Shown here: positions 1 through 11,278 of the stretch, piece after piece
How positions within the stretch are numbered: the stretch's first letter is position 1
How the letters are laid out: each line of letters begins with the position of its first letter
Assembly (NCBI GenBank): GCA_036015235.1
Contig: CP107926.1
Location: forward strand, 8,427,501-8,491,500
Direction of reading: 5' to 3'
Origin: Streptomyces sp. NBC_00433
Lineage (GTDB): Bacteria; Actinomycetota; Actinomycetes; Streptomycetales; Streptomycetaceae
Length of the DNA stretch: 64,000 nucleotides
The notes under the pieces: model-generated
What the model was told of the DNA's origin: nothing
What the model saw: only the letters and a program-made list of their open reading frames with translations
Databases searched by the model: none
Translations under genes and position numbers: made by a program

Positions 1-2386
<2,386 letters not shown>

Positions 2387-2487
2387 AGTTGCTCGCGTCC
2401 ACTGTGTGGTTCTGAAACAACCAGCTACCACACACCCTCACTGTCCTTTGCGGGCAGGTGTCGGGGGTGTGGTGTGTGTTTCATGGT

Positions 2488-2606
2488 GTTTCGGTGGTCA
2501 TAGCGTTAGGGAAACGCCCGGTTACATTCCGAACCCGGAAGCTAAGCCTTTCAGCGCCGATGGTACTGCAGGGGGGACCCTGTGGGAGAGTAGGACACCG
2601 CCGAAC
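2488..2606 (+). rRNA. 5S ribosomal RNA
   Basis: The segment starts gtttcggtgg and ends caccgccgaac, about 119 bases, about 100 bases after the 23S end, which is the normal 23S-5S order. The internal conserved stretch cccgaac/ccggaagctaag is typical 5S loop sequence and the ends pair as helix I. A terminator follows at once. Confidence 0.95.
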
Positions 2607-2614
2607 AATTATTA

Positions 2615-2656
2615 GAGGCCTGGCCTCGGATCCTTGATCCGGGGCCAGGCCCTTTT
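2615..2656 (+). terminator. rRNA operon intrinsic terminator
   Basis: The left arm at about 2617-2633 (ggcctggcctcggatcc) pairs with the right arm at 2636-2652, with a G-U pair in the stem, and is followed by cttttt. It lies directly after the 5S gene, so it ends the rRNA operon. Confidence 0.9.
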
Positions 2657-2716
2657 TGTGCCTGGGGTAGAGTCGGCCCGCAACGTTCGCACGTAGATAC
2701 AGCAGGAGGGGACCCG

Positions 2717-3325
2717 GTGGAGGTCCAGGAGACACAGGTGCAAACGGATCGGGTCTTCACGATCCCGAACATCCTGAGTATGGCCCGCCTGGTGGGCGTG
2801 CCGGTGTTCCTGTGGCTGATTCTGTGGCCCGAGTTCGGCGGCCCCAAGGCCGACGGGTGGGCGCTGCTGGTGCTGTTGTTCAGCGGGGTGAGCGACTACC
2901 TGGACGGCAAGCTGGCCCGCCGCTGGAATCAGATCAGCAACCTCGGCCGGCTGCTCGACCCCGCCGCCGACCGGCTGTATGTGCTGTCCACGCTGGTAGG
3001 ACTCACCTGGCGGGACATCCTCCCGCTGTGGATCACCGTCCTGCTGCTGGCCCGTGAAGCGATGATGGCGGTGATGCTGCTGATTCTGAGGAGACACCGC
3101 TACGGCCCACCCCAGGTGAACTTCATCGGGAAAGCGGCTACCTTCAACCTCATGTACGCCTTTCCGCTGCTGCTGCTGAGCGACGGCAGCGGTTGGCTTG
3201 CGACACTGGCGGCTGTTTTCGGCTGGGCTTTCACAGGTTGGGGTACAACCCTGTACTGGTGGGCAGGGATCCTCTACGTGGTGCAGGTCCGCCGACTTGT
3301 GAGGGCGGACACCACGGCTGACTGA
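2717..3325 (+). CDS. CDP-alcohol phosphatidyltransferase (phospholipid synthase)
   Basis: This 202-residue membrane enzyme joins an alcohol to a CDP-diacylglycerol phosphatidyl group. The family signature D-x2-D-G-x2-A-R-x8-G-x3-D-x3-D is complete: D60, D63, G64, A67, R68, G77, D81, D85, at the cytoplasmic start of a multi-helix membrane bundle. The GTG start follows an AGGAGGGG ribosome site at 2704. The acceptor cannot be read from the motif. Phosphatidylglycerophosphate synthase, phosphatidylinositol-phosphate synthase and cardiolipin synthase share it. From memory, the S. coelicolor protein in this gene order was shown to be a eukaryote-type cardiolipin synthase, and the mycobacterial positional counterpart is called pgsA2. 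It starts the cluster that continues with the nucleotidyltransferase 23 bases downstream. Confidence 0.88.
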   Translation: MEVQETQVQTDRVFTIPNILSMARLVGVPVFLWLILWPEFGGPKADGWALLVLLFSGVSDYLDGKLARRWNQISNLGRLLDPAADRLYVLSTLVGLTWRDILPLWITVLLLAREAMMAVMLLILRRHRYGPPQVNFIGKAATFNLMYAFPLLLLSDGSGWLATLAAVFGWAFTGWGTTLYWWAGILYVVQVRRLVRADTTAD

Positions 3326-3348
3326 GTCACGAGGAGGATGTTTCCGAC

Positions 3349-5844
3349 ATGAAAGCGGTTGTTATGGCCGGCGGCGAAGGTACCCGCCTTCGCCCAATGA
3401 CCTCAAGCATGCCCAAACCTCTACTCCCAGTCGTGAATCGGCCGATCATGCAGCACGTTCTGACGCTGCTCAAGAGGCACGGACTCACTGAGACGGTCGT
3501 CACAGTCCAGTTTCTCGCATCCCTTGTGAAAAATTATTTCGGGGACGGCGAGGAATTCGGAATGGAGCTGTCGTACGCGAACGAGGAGAAGCCCCTCGGT
3601 ACCGCGGGCAGCGTCAAGAACGCCGAGGACGCCCTGAAGGACGACTCCTTCCTGGTGATCTCGGGCGACGCGCTCACGGATTTCGACCTCACCGAGCTGA
3701 TCGCCTTCCACAAGCAGAAGGGCGGCCTCGTCACCGTCTGCCTGACCCGCGTGCCCAATCCGCTGGAGTTCGGCATCACGATCGTGGACGACGAGGGCAG
3801 GGTCGAGCGGTTCCTCGAGAAGCCGACCTGGGGCCAGGTGTTCTCCGACACCGTCAACACGGGCATCTACGTCATGGAGCCCGAGGTCTTCAACTACGTC
3901 GAGGCCGATGTGCCGGTCGACTGGTCGGGTGATGTCTTCCCGCAGCTGATGAAGGAGGGCAAGCCCATCTACGGCTTCATCGCCGAGGGCTACTGGGAGG
4001 ACGTCGGCACCCACGAGAGCTATGTGAAGGCCCAGGCGGACGTCCTCGAAGGCAAGGTCGACGTCGACATCGACGGCTTCGAGATCGCCCCCGGCGTCTG
4101 GGTGGCCGAGGGCGCCGAGGTGCATCCCGACGCGATCCTGCGCGGGCCGCTGTTCATCGGGGACTACGCCAAGGTGGAGGCCGGCGCCGAGATCCGCGAG
4201 CACAGTGTGATCGGGTCCAACGTCGTGGTGAAGAGCGGCGCCTTCCTGCACAAGGCCGTGGTCCACGACAACGTCTACATCGGCCCGCAGACCAACCTGC
4301 GCGGCTGCGTGATCGGCAAGAACACCGACGTGATGCGGGCCGCCCGGATCGACGACGGGGCCGTGATCGGCGACGAGTGCCTGATCGGCGAGGAGTCGAT
4401 CATCGCGGGCACCGTCCGGGTCTACCCGTTCAAGACCGTCGAGGCCGGCGCTTTCGTCAACACCTCGGTGATCTGGGAGTCGCGCGGCCAGGCACATCTG
4501 TTCGGCGCCCGCGGCGTCTCCGGCATCCTGAACGTCGAGATCACACCCGAGCTGGCCGTACGGCTGGCGGGGGCGTACGCGACGACGCTGAAGAAGGGCG
4601 CGACCGTCACCACGGCCCGTGACCACTCCCGTGGTGCGCGCGCGCTCAAGCGGGCGGTGATCTCGGCGCTGCAGACCAGCGCGATCGAGGTGCGCGACCT
4701 GGAGAACGTCCCGATGCCGGTGGCCCGCCAGCAGACCGCCCGCGGCAGCGCGGGCGGCATCATGATCAGGACCTCGCCCGGACGGCCCGACTCGCTCGAC
4801 ATCATGTTCTTCGACGAGCGCGGCGCCGACCTGTCGGCCGCCGGCCAGCGCAAGCTCGACCGGGTCTTCGCCCGGCAGGAGTACCGCAGGGCCTTCCCCG
4901 GCGAGATCGGCGACCTCCGCTTCCCCTCGACGGTCTTCGACTCCTACACCGGCGCGCTGCTGCGCGCGGTGGACATCTCGGGTATCGCGGAGTCGGGCCT
5001 GAAGGTCGTGGTGGACGCCGCCAACGGCAGTGCGGGACTCGTCCTGCCGTCTCTGCTCGGCCGGCTCGGCGTCGACTCGCTGATGGTCAATCCCGGCCTG
5101 GACGAGGCACGCCCCACCGAGACCGAGGAGACCCGCAGGGCCGGGCTCGTACGGCTCGGCGAGATCGTGTCCTCGGCGCGGGCGGCCTTCGGCGTGCGGT
5201 TCGACCCGGTCGGCGAGCGGCTGTCCCTGGTGGACGAGCGCGGGCGGATCGTGGAGGACCACCGGGCGCTGCTGGTGCTGCTCGACCTGGTGGCCGCCGA
5301 GCGGCGCAGCGGGCGGGTGGCGCTTCCCGTCACCACGACCAGGATCGCCGAGCAGGTGGCCGCCTACCACGGCACCCAGGTCACCTGGACGATGACGTCA
5401 CCCGACGACCTGACCCGGGTCGGCCGCGAGGAGGGCACCATCTTCGGCGGTGACGCCCGCGGCGGCTTCATCGTGCCCGAGTTCAGCAGCGTCTTCGACG
5501 GCTCGGCGGCCTTCGTACGGCTGATCGGCCTGGTGGCGCGCACCCAGCTCACCCTCAGCCAGATCGACGCCCGTATCCCGCAGGCACACGTGCTGAAGCG
5601 GGACGTGCCGACCCCGTGGGCGGTCAAGGGCTCGGTGATGCGCCGGGTGGTCGAGGAGGCCGGGGACCGCTCGGTGGACACCACCGACGGCGTGCGGGTC
5701 GTGGAGTCCGACGGGCGCTGGGTCATGGTGCTGCCCGACCCGGCGGAAGCGGTCACCCACCTGTGGGCGGAAGGCCCCGACGACGCCTCCGCGCAGGCAC
5801 TGCTCGATGAGTGGTCGCAGGTCGTGGAGGGCGCCGGGGAGTGA
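3349..5844 (+). CDS. Sugar-phosphate nucleotidyltransferase (mannose-1-P guanylyltransferase type) fused to degenerate phosphomannomutase-like half
   Basis: Residues 1 to about 235 are a nucleotidyltransferase with the [11 protein letters not shown] nucleotide loop and a lysine in the MPKPLLP motif. Residues 250-370 are left-handed beta-helix hexapeptide repeats. Residues about 380-831 align in general layout with alpha-D-phosphohexomutases. The mutase half lacks the normal TxSHNP phosphoserine loop (this place reads [11 protein letters not shown]), the DGDxDR metal loop (reads RFDPVGERL) and the GExSGH sugar loop (reads GGDARGGF). It is therefore probably not a mutase and may be regulatory or structural. 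The first half should make an NDP-sugar, most likely GDP-mannose. Start ATG has GAGGAGG upstream. The annotated double activity should not be trusted. Confidence 0.85.
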   Translation: MKAVVMAGGEGTRLRPMTSSMPKPLLPVVNRPIMQHVLTLLKRHGLTETVVTVQFLASLVKNYFGDGEEFGMELSYANEEKPLGTAGSVKNAEDALKDDSFLVISGDALTDFDLTELIAFHKQKGGLVTVCLTRVPNPLEFGITIVDDEGRVERFLEKPTWGQVFSDTVNTGIYVMEPEVFNYVEADVPVDWSGDVFPQLMKEGKPIYGFIAEGYWEDVGTHESYVKAQADVLEGKVDVDIDGFEIAPGVWVAEGAEVHPDAILRGPLFIGDYAKVEAGAEIREHSVIGSNVVVKSGAFLHKAVVHDNVYIGPQTNLRGCVIGKNTDVMRAARIDDGAVIGDECLIGEESIIAGTVRVYPFKTVEAGAFVNTSVIWESRGQAHLFGARGVSGILNVEITPELAVRLAGAYATTLKKGATVTTARDHSRGARALKRAVISALQTSAIEVRDLENVPMPVARQQTARGSAGGIMIRTSPGRPDSLDIMFFDERGADLSAAGQRKLDRVFARQEYRRAFPGEIGDLRFPSTVFDSYTGALLRAVDISGIAESGLKVVVDAANGSAGLVLPSLLGRLGVDSLMVNPGLDEARPTETEETRRAGLVRLGEIVSSARAAFGVRFDPVGERLSLVDERGRIVEDHRALLVLLDLVAAERRSGRVALPVTTTRIAEQVAAYHGTQVTWTMTSPDDLTRVGREEGTIFGGDARGGFIVPEFSSVFDGSAAFVRLIGLVARTQLTLSQIDARIPQAHVLKRDVPTPWAVKGSVMRRVVEEAGDRSVDTTDGVRVVESDGRWVMVLPDPAEAVTHLWAEGPDDASAQALLDEWSQVVEGAGE

Positions 5845-5973
5845 CCCGGAAGAGTGCCGCACACCAGCCCGTGGGCAGGCCGAGCGGTGGCGCGGAGGTG
5901 ATCGCGCACCCGATCGGCACGCCGTGAGGGGGCCATTCGAGTGCGGTGGTCCCGACGTGCGACGATGTGCGGC

Positions 5974-6906
5974 ATGCCGCAGCCGCGACCCGATCGGAGC
6001 AGCCCCGTGCCCGGGGCTGCTCAGCGGCGGCCCGACGCCTCGATGTTCCTGCTCACGAACGTCATGGAGCACGCTCTCGACGACGGGTACGCGGAGGCGG
6101 CGGCCCGCCGCGGCCAGGTCGGCACCTCGCGGCTGCCGACATCGCTCAGCGGCCGGCTGGGGCTTGCCGCAGGCCTGCTGCTCGCGGCGATCGTGGTCAC
6201 CGTGGGCGCCGCCCAGGCACACCGGGCGGCCCCCACCGAGGCCAAGGAGCGGCAGAAGCTGATCGACCGCGTCCAGGCGGAGACCAGGAGCGCGGACAGC
6301 CTGCAGAAGAGCGTCGACGGCCTGCGCGACACCGTGTCCGCCGAGCAGCGTGCCGCGCTGCGCGACCGGGGCGGCGACACCGGACGGCTCGACCTTCCCG
6401 CGGGCGCGACCCCGGTGCACGGCCCCGGGGTGAAGCTGGTCGTGGACGACGCCAAGGAGGCCGCGCAGGGCGACACCGGCGGCCCGCGGGAGAGCAGCGG
6501 ATTCACCGACACCGGGCGGGTCCGCGACCGCGACATGCAGCGGGTGGTGAACGGCCTGTGGGCGTCCGGCGCGGAGGCGGTCAGCGTCAACGGACAGCGG
6601 CTGACGGCACTGTCGGCCATTCGGGCGGCGGGGGACGCCATACTGGTCGACAACAGACCGCTGGTGCCGCCGTATACGGTGCTGGCGATCGGTGACGGGG
6701 AAAAGCTGAGCACGGCCTTCCAGGACAGTGCGGACGGTCAGTATCTGCACGTCCTGGAGGAGAACTACGGGATCCGGGCGAGCGTCACAGTGGAGAAGGA
6801 CGTCCGCCTGGCGGCCGCGCCCAGCCTGATCGTGCGCTACGCCCGGCCGGTCGCGGGCAGCAGCGGGCCGGCGGACACCGCCGCAACAGGGAAGGTTTCG
6901 CAGTGA
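5974..6906 (+). CDS. DUF881 family membrane-anchored protein (first copy)
   Basis: About 310 residues: a cytoplasmic N-terminus with the TNVMEHALDDGYAEAA motif, one membrane helix near residues 50-70 (LGLAAGLLLAAIVVTVGAAQA), a coiled-coil stretch, and an extracytoplasmic DUF881 domain containing a VNGQRLT/TVLAIGD core. Function is unknown. The DUF881-Sbp-DUF881 arrangement is conserved across Gram-positive bacteria and is usually associated with the cell envelope or division neighbourhood. In-frame GTG 5941 and ATG 5965 are alternative starts; ATG 5974 was chosen because the protein then begins MPQPRPD as I remember for relatives. The stop codon overlaps the GTG of the next gene. Confidence 0.82.
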   Translation: MPQPRPDRSSPVPGAAQRRPDASMFLLTNVMEHALDDGYAEAAARRGQVGTSRLPTSLSGRLGLAAGLLLAAIVVTVGAAQAHRAAPTEAKERQKLIDRVQAETRSADSLQKSVDGLRDTVSAEQRAALRDRGGDTGRLDLPAGATPVHGPGVKLVVDDAKEAAQGDTGGPRESSGFTDTGRVRDRDMQRVVNGLWASGAEAVSVNGQRLTALSAIRAAGDAILVDNRPLVPPYTVLAIGDGEKLSTAFQDSADGQYLHVLEENYGIRASVTVEKDVRLAAAPSLIVRYARPVAGSSGPADTAATGKVSQ

Positions 6907-7235
6907 TCGCCGTACTGGGCCTCGTCGTCGGAGTCGTGGTCGGACTGGTGGTGCGCCCCGTGGTGCCGACCGGGGTCGAACCGTATCTCCCGATCGCCGT
7001 CGTCGCCGCGCTGGACGCCGTCTTCGGCGGTCTGCGCGCGATGCTCGACGGGATCTTCGACGACAAGGTCTTCGTGGTCTCCTTCCTGTCCAACGTGGTC
7101 GTGGCCGCGCTGATCGTCTTCCTCGGCGACAAGCTCGGGGTCGGCGCGCAGCTGTCGACCGGTGTGGTGGTCGTGCTGGGCATCAGGATCTTCTCCAACG
7201 CCGCGGCCATCCGCCGCCATGTCTTCCGGGCGTGA
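6903..7235 (+). CDS. Small basic family protein (Sbp, DUF1290)
   Basis: A 110-residue, three-helix membrane protein that is almost entirely hydrophobic: helices near residues 2-20, 30-50 and 55-80 with a conserved ALDAVFGGLRAMLDG segment. The GTG start overlaps the TGA of the preceding DUF881 gene (GTGA), so translation is probably coupled. The biochemical role is not known; fixed linkage to the two DUF881 genes suggests a shared membrane complex. Confidence 0.88.
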   Translation: MIAVLGLVVGVVVGLVVRPVVPTGVEPYLPIAVVAALDAVFGGLRAMLDGIFDDKVFVVSFLSNVVVAALIVFLGDKLGVGAQLSTGVVVVLGIRIFSNAAAIRRHVFRA

Positions 7236-7242
7236 CCGCGGT

Positions 7243-8100
7243 ATGAGCGACGAGCACGACCACGAGCCCCGTACCGAGCCGAAGCCTCAAGCTGAGCCGG
7301 AGCCCCATACCGAGCCCGTGCCCCATGGTGAGCCAGGGGACGCGGCTCGCGACGCCGACGCGCCGGTCGCGCCGCAGCCGAGCGGGCGGCAGCGGCTGCT
7401 CGCCGGCCTGTGGCCGCCGCGGGCCTCGCGCGCCCAGCTGACGGTCGCGGTGCTGCTGTTCGTGCTGGGCCTGGGCCTTGCCATCCAGGTGAACACGACC
7501 AGCGACAACGGCGGGCCCCTGCGCGGCGCCCGCCAGGAGGACCTGGTCCGCATCCTCACCGAGGTGGACAACCGCACCCAGCGCCTGGAGGACGAGAAGC
7601 GCGGCCTGGAGACCCAGCGCAGCGAACTGCAGTCCAGCTCCGACCAGGCCGCCGAGGCGCTCAAGCAGACGCGGCAGAAGGAGCAGCAGCTCGGTATCCT
7701 GGCGGGCACCGTCGCGGCCGAGGGTCCGGGCATCACGTTGACGATCAGCGATCCCGACGGGGGTGTGGCGGCGGACTCGCTGCTGGACACGCTGCAGGAA
7801 CTGCGGGCGGCCGGCGCCGAGGCGATCCAGATCAACCAGGTGCGGGTGGTCGCCGACACGTACTTCACCGACGGCGCCGGCGGGGTGCTGATCGACGGCC
7901 GGCAGGTGTCCCAGCCGTACGTCTTCAAGGTGATCGGGAATCCACAGGATCTGGAGCCGGCGCTGAATATTCCGGGCGGGGTGGTGCAGACGCTGGAGAA
8001 GGAGCAGGCCACGGCAGAAGTGGTGAGGTCGCAGAAGATCGTCGTGGACGCCTTGCGGCCGTTGGAGCAGCCTGACTACGCTCGGTCGTCATCGCGGTGA
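7243..8100 (+). CDS. DUF881 family membrane-anchored protein (second copy)
   Basis: About 285 residues. The first 45 are a Glu/Pro/His-rich repetitive tail of EPxxEP type (tandem PKPQAEPEPHTEPVPHGEP), then one membrane helix (LTVAVLLFVLGLGLAIQV), a coiled coil rich in Glu/Gln/Arg (about 95-140) and the DUF881 domain with ITLTISDP and IQINQVRVVADTYF motifs. Function unknown. Start is ambiguous: ATG 7219 overlaps the small basic gene, ATG 7243 does not, and neither has a good ribosome site. The acidic-proline leader is a likely unstructured cytoplasmic segment absent from the first copy. Confidence 0.82.
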   Translation: MSDEHDHEPRTEPKPQAEPEPHTEPVPHGEPGDAARDADAPVAPQPSGRQRLLAGLWPPRASRAQLTVAVLLFVLGLGLAIQVNTTSDNGGPLRGARQEDLVRILTEVDNRTQRLEDEKRGLETQRSELQSSSDQAAEALKQTRQKEQQLGILAGTVAAEGPGITLTISDPDGGVAADSLLDTLQELRAAGAEAIQINQVRVVADTYFTDGAGGVLIDGRQVSQPYVFKVIGNPQDLEPALNIPGGVVQTLEKEQATAEVVRSQKIVVDALRPLEQPDYARSSSR

Positions 8101-8206
8101 GGCGGGGGGTCGGGGCGTCGGTGGACTGTTGCGTGGTGGAAACTGTGTGTAGTGAGGGTTCGTCCTGCCTTACGGGCGGGTCTGCGTCGTTCAAGGGGAA
8201 TCGCCC

Positions 8207-8989
8207 GTGAAGTTGTTTGGGAAGTTGTTCGGCAAGAGTGCGCGGCAGTCGGGTGACCCGGCGACCGCACGGCATCGGGCGCCACGGGGGCTGGCGGAGG
8301 ACGAGCAGTCCGCCGACCGCCCGCTGTTCAGGAGCGAGGGCCAGGGCAGGGGCGGATATTCCGGTACGCCCGGCGTGGCGCCTGTTGACCCCGCGTCCTC
8401 CGCTCGCATAGGTTCCGGGGAACCATCAACCTCGACCACGGGTGGAGGGTTCGGTTTGCCGGTCTGCGGCAGGTGCGGTTTCACGAATGCGGCGGCCAGC
8501 CGCTTCTGCTCCAACTGCGGCGCCCCGCTGCGCCCGGGTGGCGCTCCGGGTGAGCGCCCCTCGGAGACGACGTCCACGATCTCGATCTCGGGTATCGAGG
8601 CGTACGAGGCGGAGGCCACCGGCCAGACCGTGACGCCGTCGCTGTCGCCGGAGGCGCAGGCCGCCGTCGAGGCGCTGCCGCTGGGCTCCGCGCTGCTGGT
8701 GGTGCGCCGCGGCCCGAACTCGGGCAGCCGCTTCCTGCTGGACGGCGAGCTGACCACGGCGGGACGGCATCCGCAGAGCGACATCTTCCTGGACGACGTC
8801 ACCGTCTCCCGGCGGCACGTGGAATTCCGCCGCGGCAATGACGGCTACTTCACCGTCTCCGACGTGGGCAGCCTGAACGGCACGTACGTCAACCGGGAGC
8901 GGATCGACGCGGTGACGCTGTCCAGCGGTGACGAGGTGCAGATCGGCAAATACCGGCTGGTCTTCTACGCGAGCCAGCGGGGCATCTGA
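8207..8989 (+). CDS. FHA-domain protein, GarA/OdhI type, with zinc ribbon
   Basis: The 260-residue protein has three parts. A zinc ribbon near residues 87-106 carries two CxxC pairs (CGRC and CSNC). A phosphoacceptor segment SETTSTIS lies near residue 123. A C-terminal FHA domain (about 165-255) has the core residues GRHPQSD, SRRH and SLNGTYVN. In GarA/OdhI, the ETTS threonines are phosphorylated by PknB/PknG, after which the FHA domain folds onto the phosphothreonine and stops inhibiting 2-oxoglutarate dehydrogenase and glutamate dehydrogenase. That role is inferred here from motif plus position. The zinc ribbon and the long N-terminus are extra compared with the roughly 160-residue mycobacterial protein. 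The GTG start has AAGGGGA upstream. Confidence 0.88.
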   Translation: MKLFGKLFGKSARQSGDPATARHRAPRGLAEDEQSADRPLFRSEGQGRGGYSGTPGVAPVDPASSARIGSGEPSTSTTGGGFGLPVCGRCGFTNAAASRFCSNCGAPLRPGGAPGERPSETTSTISISGIEAYEAEATGQTVTPSLSPEAQAAVEALPLGSALLVVRRGPNSGSRFLLDGELTTAGRHPQSDIFLDDVTVSRRHVEFRRGNDGYFTVSDVGSLNGTYVNRERIDAVTLSSGDEVQIGKYRLVFYASQRGI

Positions 8990-9035
8990 GCCTCCTGACC
9001 CGTCCGGGGGGACACCACCTGCCAGAAAGGTGCTC

Positions 9036-9782
9036 ATGCAGCGAACGCCGGGCGGTGCCGGAGACGGCACCGCCACCACGGACGGCGCACTGCTGAGCAT
9101 CGGCGCGGTGCTGGGGCAGCTGCGGGACGAGTTTCCCGAGGTCACCATCTCCAAGATCCGCTTCCTTGAGGCGGAGGGCCTGGTCGAGCCGCAGCGCACC
9201 CCTTCGGGCTACCGCAAGTTCGCCGCGCAGGACGTGCAGCGCCTCGCGTACGTCCTGCGGGTGCAGCGGGACCACTATCTGCCGCTGCGGGTGATCAAGG
9301 AGCATCTGGAGGGCCTGGACCGCGGCGAGCAGCCCGCGCTGCCCGGCCGGACCGGGGCAGAGGGGGACCCGCCGTCGCAGGACGGCCCCGAGGCGGCCCT
9401 GCACGCCCCCCAGGAGCTGCGGGTGGGGCGTGAGGAGCTGCTGGCGGCCACCGGGGCGGACACGGCCGAACTGGACCAGTGGGAGTCCTACGGGCTGGTG
9501 GAGGCCGGCAGGGACGGCGGCTACGACGCCGAGACCGTGGTCATCGGCCGCCTCATCGCCGATCTGGGCCGCTACGGCCTGGAGCCGCGGCATCTGCGGG
9601 CCGTGAAGGCGGCCGCGGACCGGGAGGCCGGTCTGGTGGAGCAGCTGGTGGCGCCGCTGCGCCGGCACCGCAATCCGCAGACCCGCCGACACGCCGAGGT
9701 CACCGCGGAGGAGCTGGCCGAGCTGTCGGTGCGGCTGCACGCCGCGATGGTGCGCTCCGCACTGCGGTTGCGGCTCCGCTGA
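9036..9782 (+). CDS. MerR-family transcriptional regulator (Rv1828 type)
   Basis: A 248-residue regulator. After a flexible N-terminus, the winged helix lies at about residues 20-90 with the ISKIRFLEAEGLVEPQRTP recognition segment, followed by a linker and a helical C-terminal region containing a second MerR-like half. The position directly after the FHA gene matches Rv1828 in M. tuberculosis. No cysteine cluster or ligand domain is visible, so it is probably not a metal sensor. The start ATG has AGAAAGG upstream; a longer in-frame start at 8928 would overlap the FHA gene by 62 bases and is unlikely. Target genes unknown. Confidence 0.87.
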   Translation: MQRTPGGAGDGTATTDGALLSIGAVLGQLRDEFPEVTISKIRFLEAEGLVEPQRTPSGYRKFAAQDVQRLAYVLRVQRDHYLPLRVIKEHLEGLDRGEQPALPGRTGAEGDPPSQDGPEAALHAPQELRVGREELLAATGADTAELDQWESYGLVEAGRDGGYDAETVVIGRLIADLGRYGLEPRHLRAVKAAADREAGLVEQLVAPLRRHRNPQTRRHAEVTAEELAELSVRLHAAMVRSALRLRLR

Positions 9783-9861
9783 CCGGGAAATCCCGCTGTT
9801 CGAACGACACCCGCAGGCGGCGCCCGGGGTGCCCGACTACCCAAACCCGGCGGGCACGTCC

Positions 9862-9867
9862 TAGGGT
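9862..9867 (+). promoter_or_regulatory. -10 hexamer for leaderless BFN gene
   Basis: TAGGGT ends six bases before the GTG start at 9874, the spacing at which transcription begins on the start codon. No ribosome binding site precedes the GTG, which agrees with a leaderless mRNA. Confidence 0.55.
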
Positions 9868-9873
9868 TGACGT

Positions 9874-10347
9874 GTGAACGAGCTCGATGTTGTGGGTGTC
9901 CGGGTGGAAATGCCCTCCAATCAACCGATCGTGCTCCTGCGTGAAGTAGGAGGCGACCGGTACCTGCCCATCTGGATCGGGCCGGGCGAGGCCACCGCCA
10001 TCGCCTTCGCGCAGCAGGGAATGACGCCTGCGCGACCGCTGACGCACGACCTTTTCAAGGACGTACTGGAAGCCGTGGGGCAGACGCTCACCGAGGTCCG
10101 CATCACTGACCTGCGGGAAGGCGTCTTCTACGCCGAGCTGGTCTTCGCCAGCGGCGTCGAGGTCAGCGCCCGCCCCTCGGACGCCATAGCGCTCGCACTG
10201 CGCACCGGGACGCCGATCTACGGCAGCGACGGGGTGCTGGACGACGCGGGGATCGCGATCCCGGACGAGCAGGAGGACGAAGTGGAGAAATTCCGCGAAT
10301 TCCTCGACCAGATCTCCCCGGAGGACTTCGGCACCAGCAACCAGTGA
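9874..10347 (+). CDS. Bifunctional nuclease (BFN, DUF151) domain protein
   Basis: A 157-residue single-domain protein with the family segments PIVLLREVGG, LPIWIGPGEATAIA and RPSDAIALALRTGTPIY, then an acidic C-terminal tail rich in Glu and Asp. The name comes from plant proteins with RNase and DNase activity; bacterial activity is little tested. It is the positional counterpart of Rv1829 between two MerR genes. The start is a leaderless GTG. Confidence 0.87.
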   Translation: MNELDVVGVRVEMPSNQPIVLLREVGGDRYLPIWIGPGEATAIAFAQQGMTPARPLTHDLFKDVLEAVGQTLTEVRITDLREGVFYAELVFASGVEVSARPSDAIALALRTGTPIYGSDGVLDDAGIAIPDEQEDEVEKFREFLDQISPEDFGTSNQ

Positions 10348-10438
10348 GCCGCCGGGTGCGGGCAAGGTTGCCACGGTGAGGCCATTCGGGGAGGCCTTCC
10401 CGGCTCCGGTCACATCAAACCACTCGTGGGGTGACTTT

Positions 10439-10456
10439 CACTCGGCGTGGCGAGTG
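10439..10456. promoter_or_regulatory. Palindrome upstream of the second MerR promoter
   Basis: CACTCG, six bases, CGAGTG. It lies about 10 bases upstream of the -35 hexamer at 10466. It could be an operator or the foot of a hairpin ending the BFN transcript; no T run follows. Confidence 0.35.
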
Positions 10457-10465
10457 TGGCGATCG

Positions 10466-10494
10466 TTGACGCACCCCTGGTGACTGCCTACCGT
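10466..10494 (+). promoter_or_regulatory. Sigma-70 (HrdB-type) promoter of MerR gene
   Basis: TTGACG at 10466-10471 and TACCGT at 10489-10494, separated by exactly 17 bases. Transcription would start near 10501, leaving a leader of about 55 bases before the GTG at 10557. Confidence 0.65.
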
Positions 10495-10556
10495 CGACGT
10501 GGAAAGTCCTGTGGCACGTGCACGCGGTGCTCGGGACGTGAGGGACGGAGGGCGGC

Positions 10557-11174
10557 GTGAGAAGCACCGGCGACGGTTCGGCGATCGGCGACCCGTATCC
10601 GCCCCTGGGGGCGCTGGCCCGCGCCGCCGGGCCCGGGGCGGCGGGGACGGGGGAGGCGGCACCGGCGGACGACCCCGAGCCGGAGCAGGTCGGCTACCGC
10701 GGTCCCACGGCCTGCGCGGCCACCGGCATCACCTACCGGCAGCTGGACTACTGGGCGCGTACGGGCCTGGTCGAGCCCAGCGTCCGCCCGGCCTACGGTT
10801 CGGGCACCCAGCGGCTGTACAGCTTCCGCGACGTGGTCGTCCTCAAGATCGTCAAGCGGCTGCTCGACACGGGCGTGTCGCTGCAGAACATCCGGACGGC
10901 GGTGAGGCACCTGCGTTCGGTGGGCCCGGCCGAGCTGGCCAGGATGACGCTGATGAGCGACGGCGCCACGGTCTACGAGTGCACCTCGCCCGCCGAGGTC
11001 GTGGAGCTGCTCCAGGGCGGCCAGGGGATCTTCGGGATCGCGGTGGGCGTCGTGTGGCGGGACGTCGAGAGCTCGCTGTCCGAGCTGCACGGCGAGCGGG
11101 TGGACACCGGCGAGACCCTGGTGGGCCACAATCCCGCCGACGAGCTGGCCAGGCGGCGCAACCGGGCCGTCTGA
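10557..11174 (+). CDS. MerR-family transcriptional regulator (Rv1830 type)
   Basis: A 205-residue regulator. A Gly/Ala/Pro-rich head is followed by a MerR winged helix (about residues 50-120: ITYRQLDYWARTGLVEPS, then FRDVVVLKIVKRLLDTGVS) and a small C-terminal effector-like domain. The GTG start has GGAGGG five bases upstream. The gene order FHA, MerR, BFN, MerR matches the mycobacterial cluster. The ligand is unknown. Confidence 0.86.
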   Translation: MRSTGDGSAIGDPYPPLGALARAAGPGAAGTGEAAPADDPEPEQVGYRGPTACAATGITYRQLDYWARTGLVEPSVRPAYGSGTQRLYSFRDVVVLKIVKRLLDTGVSLQNIRTAVRHLRSVGPAELARMTLMSDGATVYECTSPAEVVELLQGGQGIFGIAVGVVWRDVESSLSELHGERVDTGETLVGHNPADELARRRNRAV

Positions 11175-11278
11175 GCGGGCCGCCGCCGCCCGATCGCGTT
11201 CGGGCCGTAAACGGTGCCGGGTCGCCATGCCGTACAGGTGTACGGCGATTGTCGGCGGTGTGCGGCAGGATCGAGGGT

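Noticed and set aside
3421-5370. 649-codon open frame on the minus strand opposite the nucleotidyltransferase
   Set aside because: It is a compositional shadow of the plus-strand gene; the protein is low-complexity His/Gly/Arg/Asp-rich with no recognisable motif, and the opposite strand has clear family motifs.
10499-11278. N-terminal extension of dinB in the same frame
   Set aside because: It is the shadow of the upstream MerR gene; the conserved polymerase N-terminus begins at GTG 11279.
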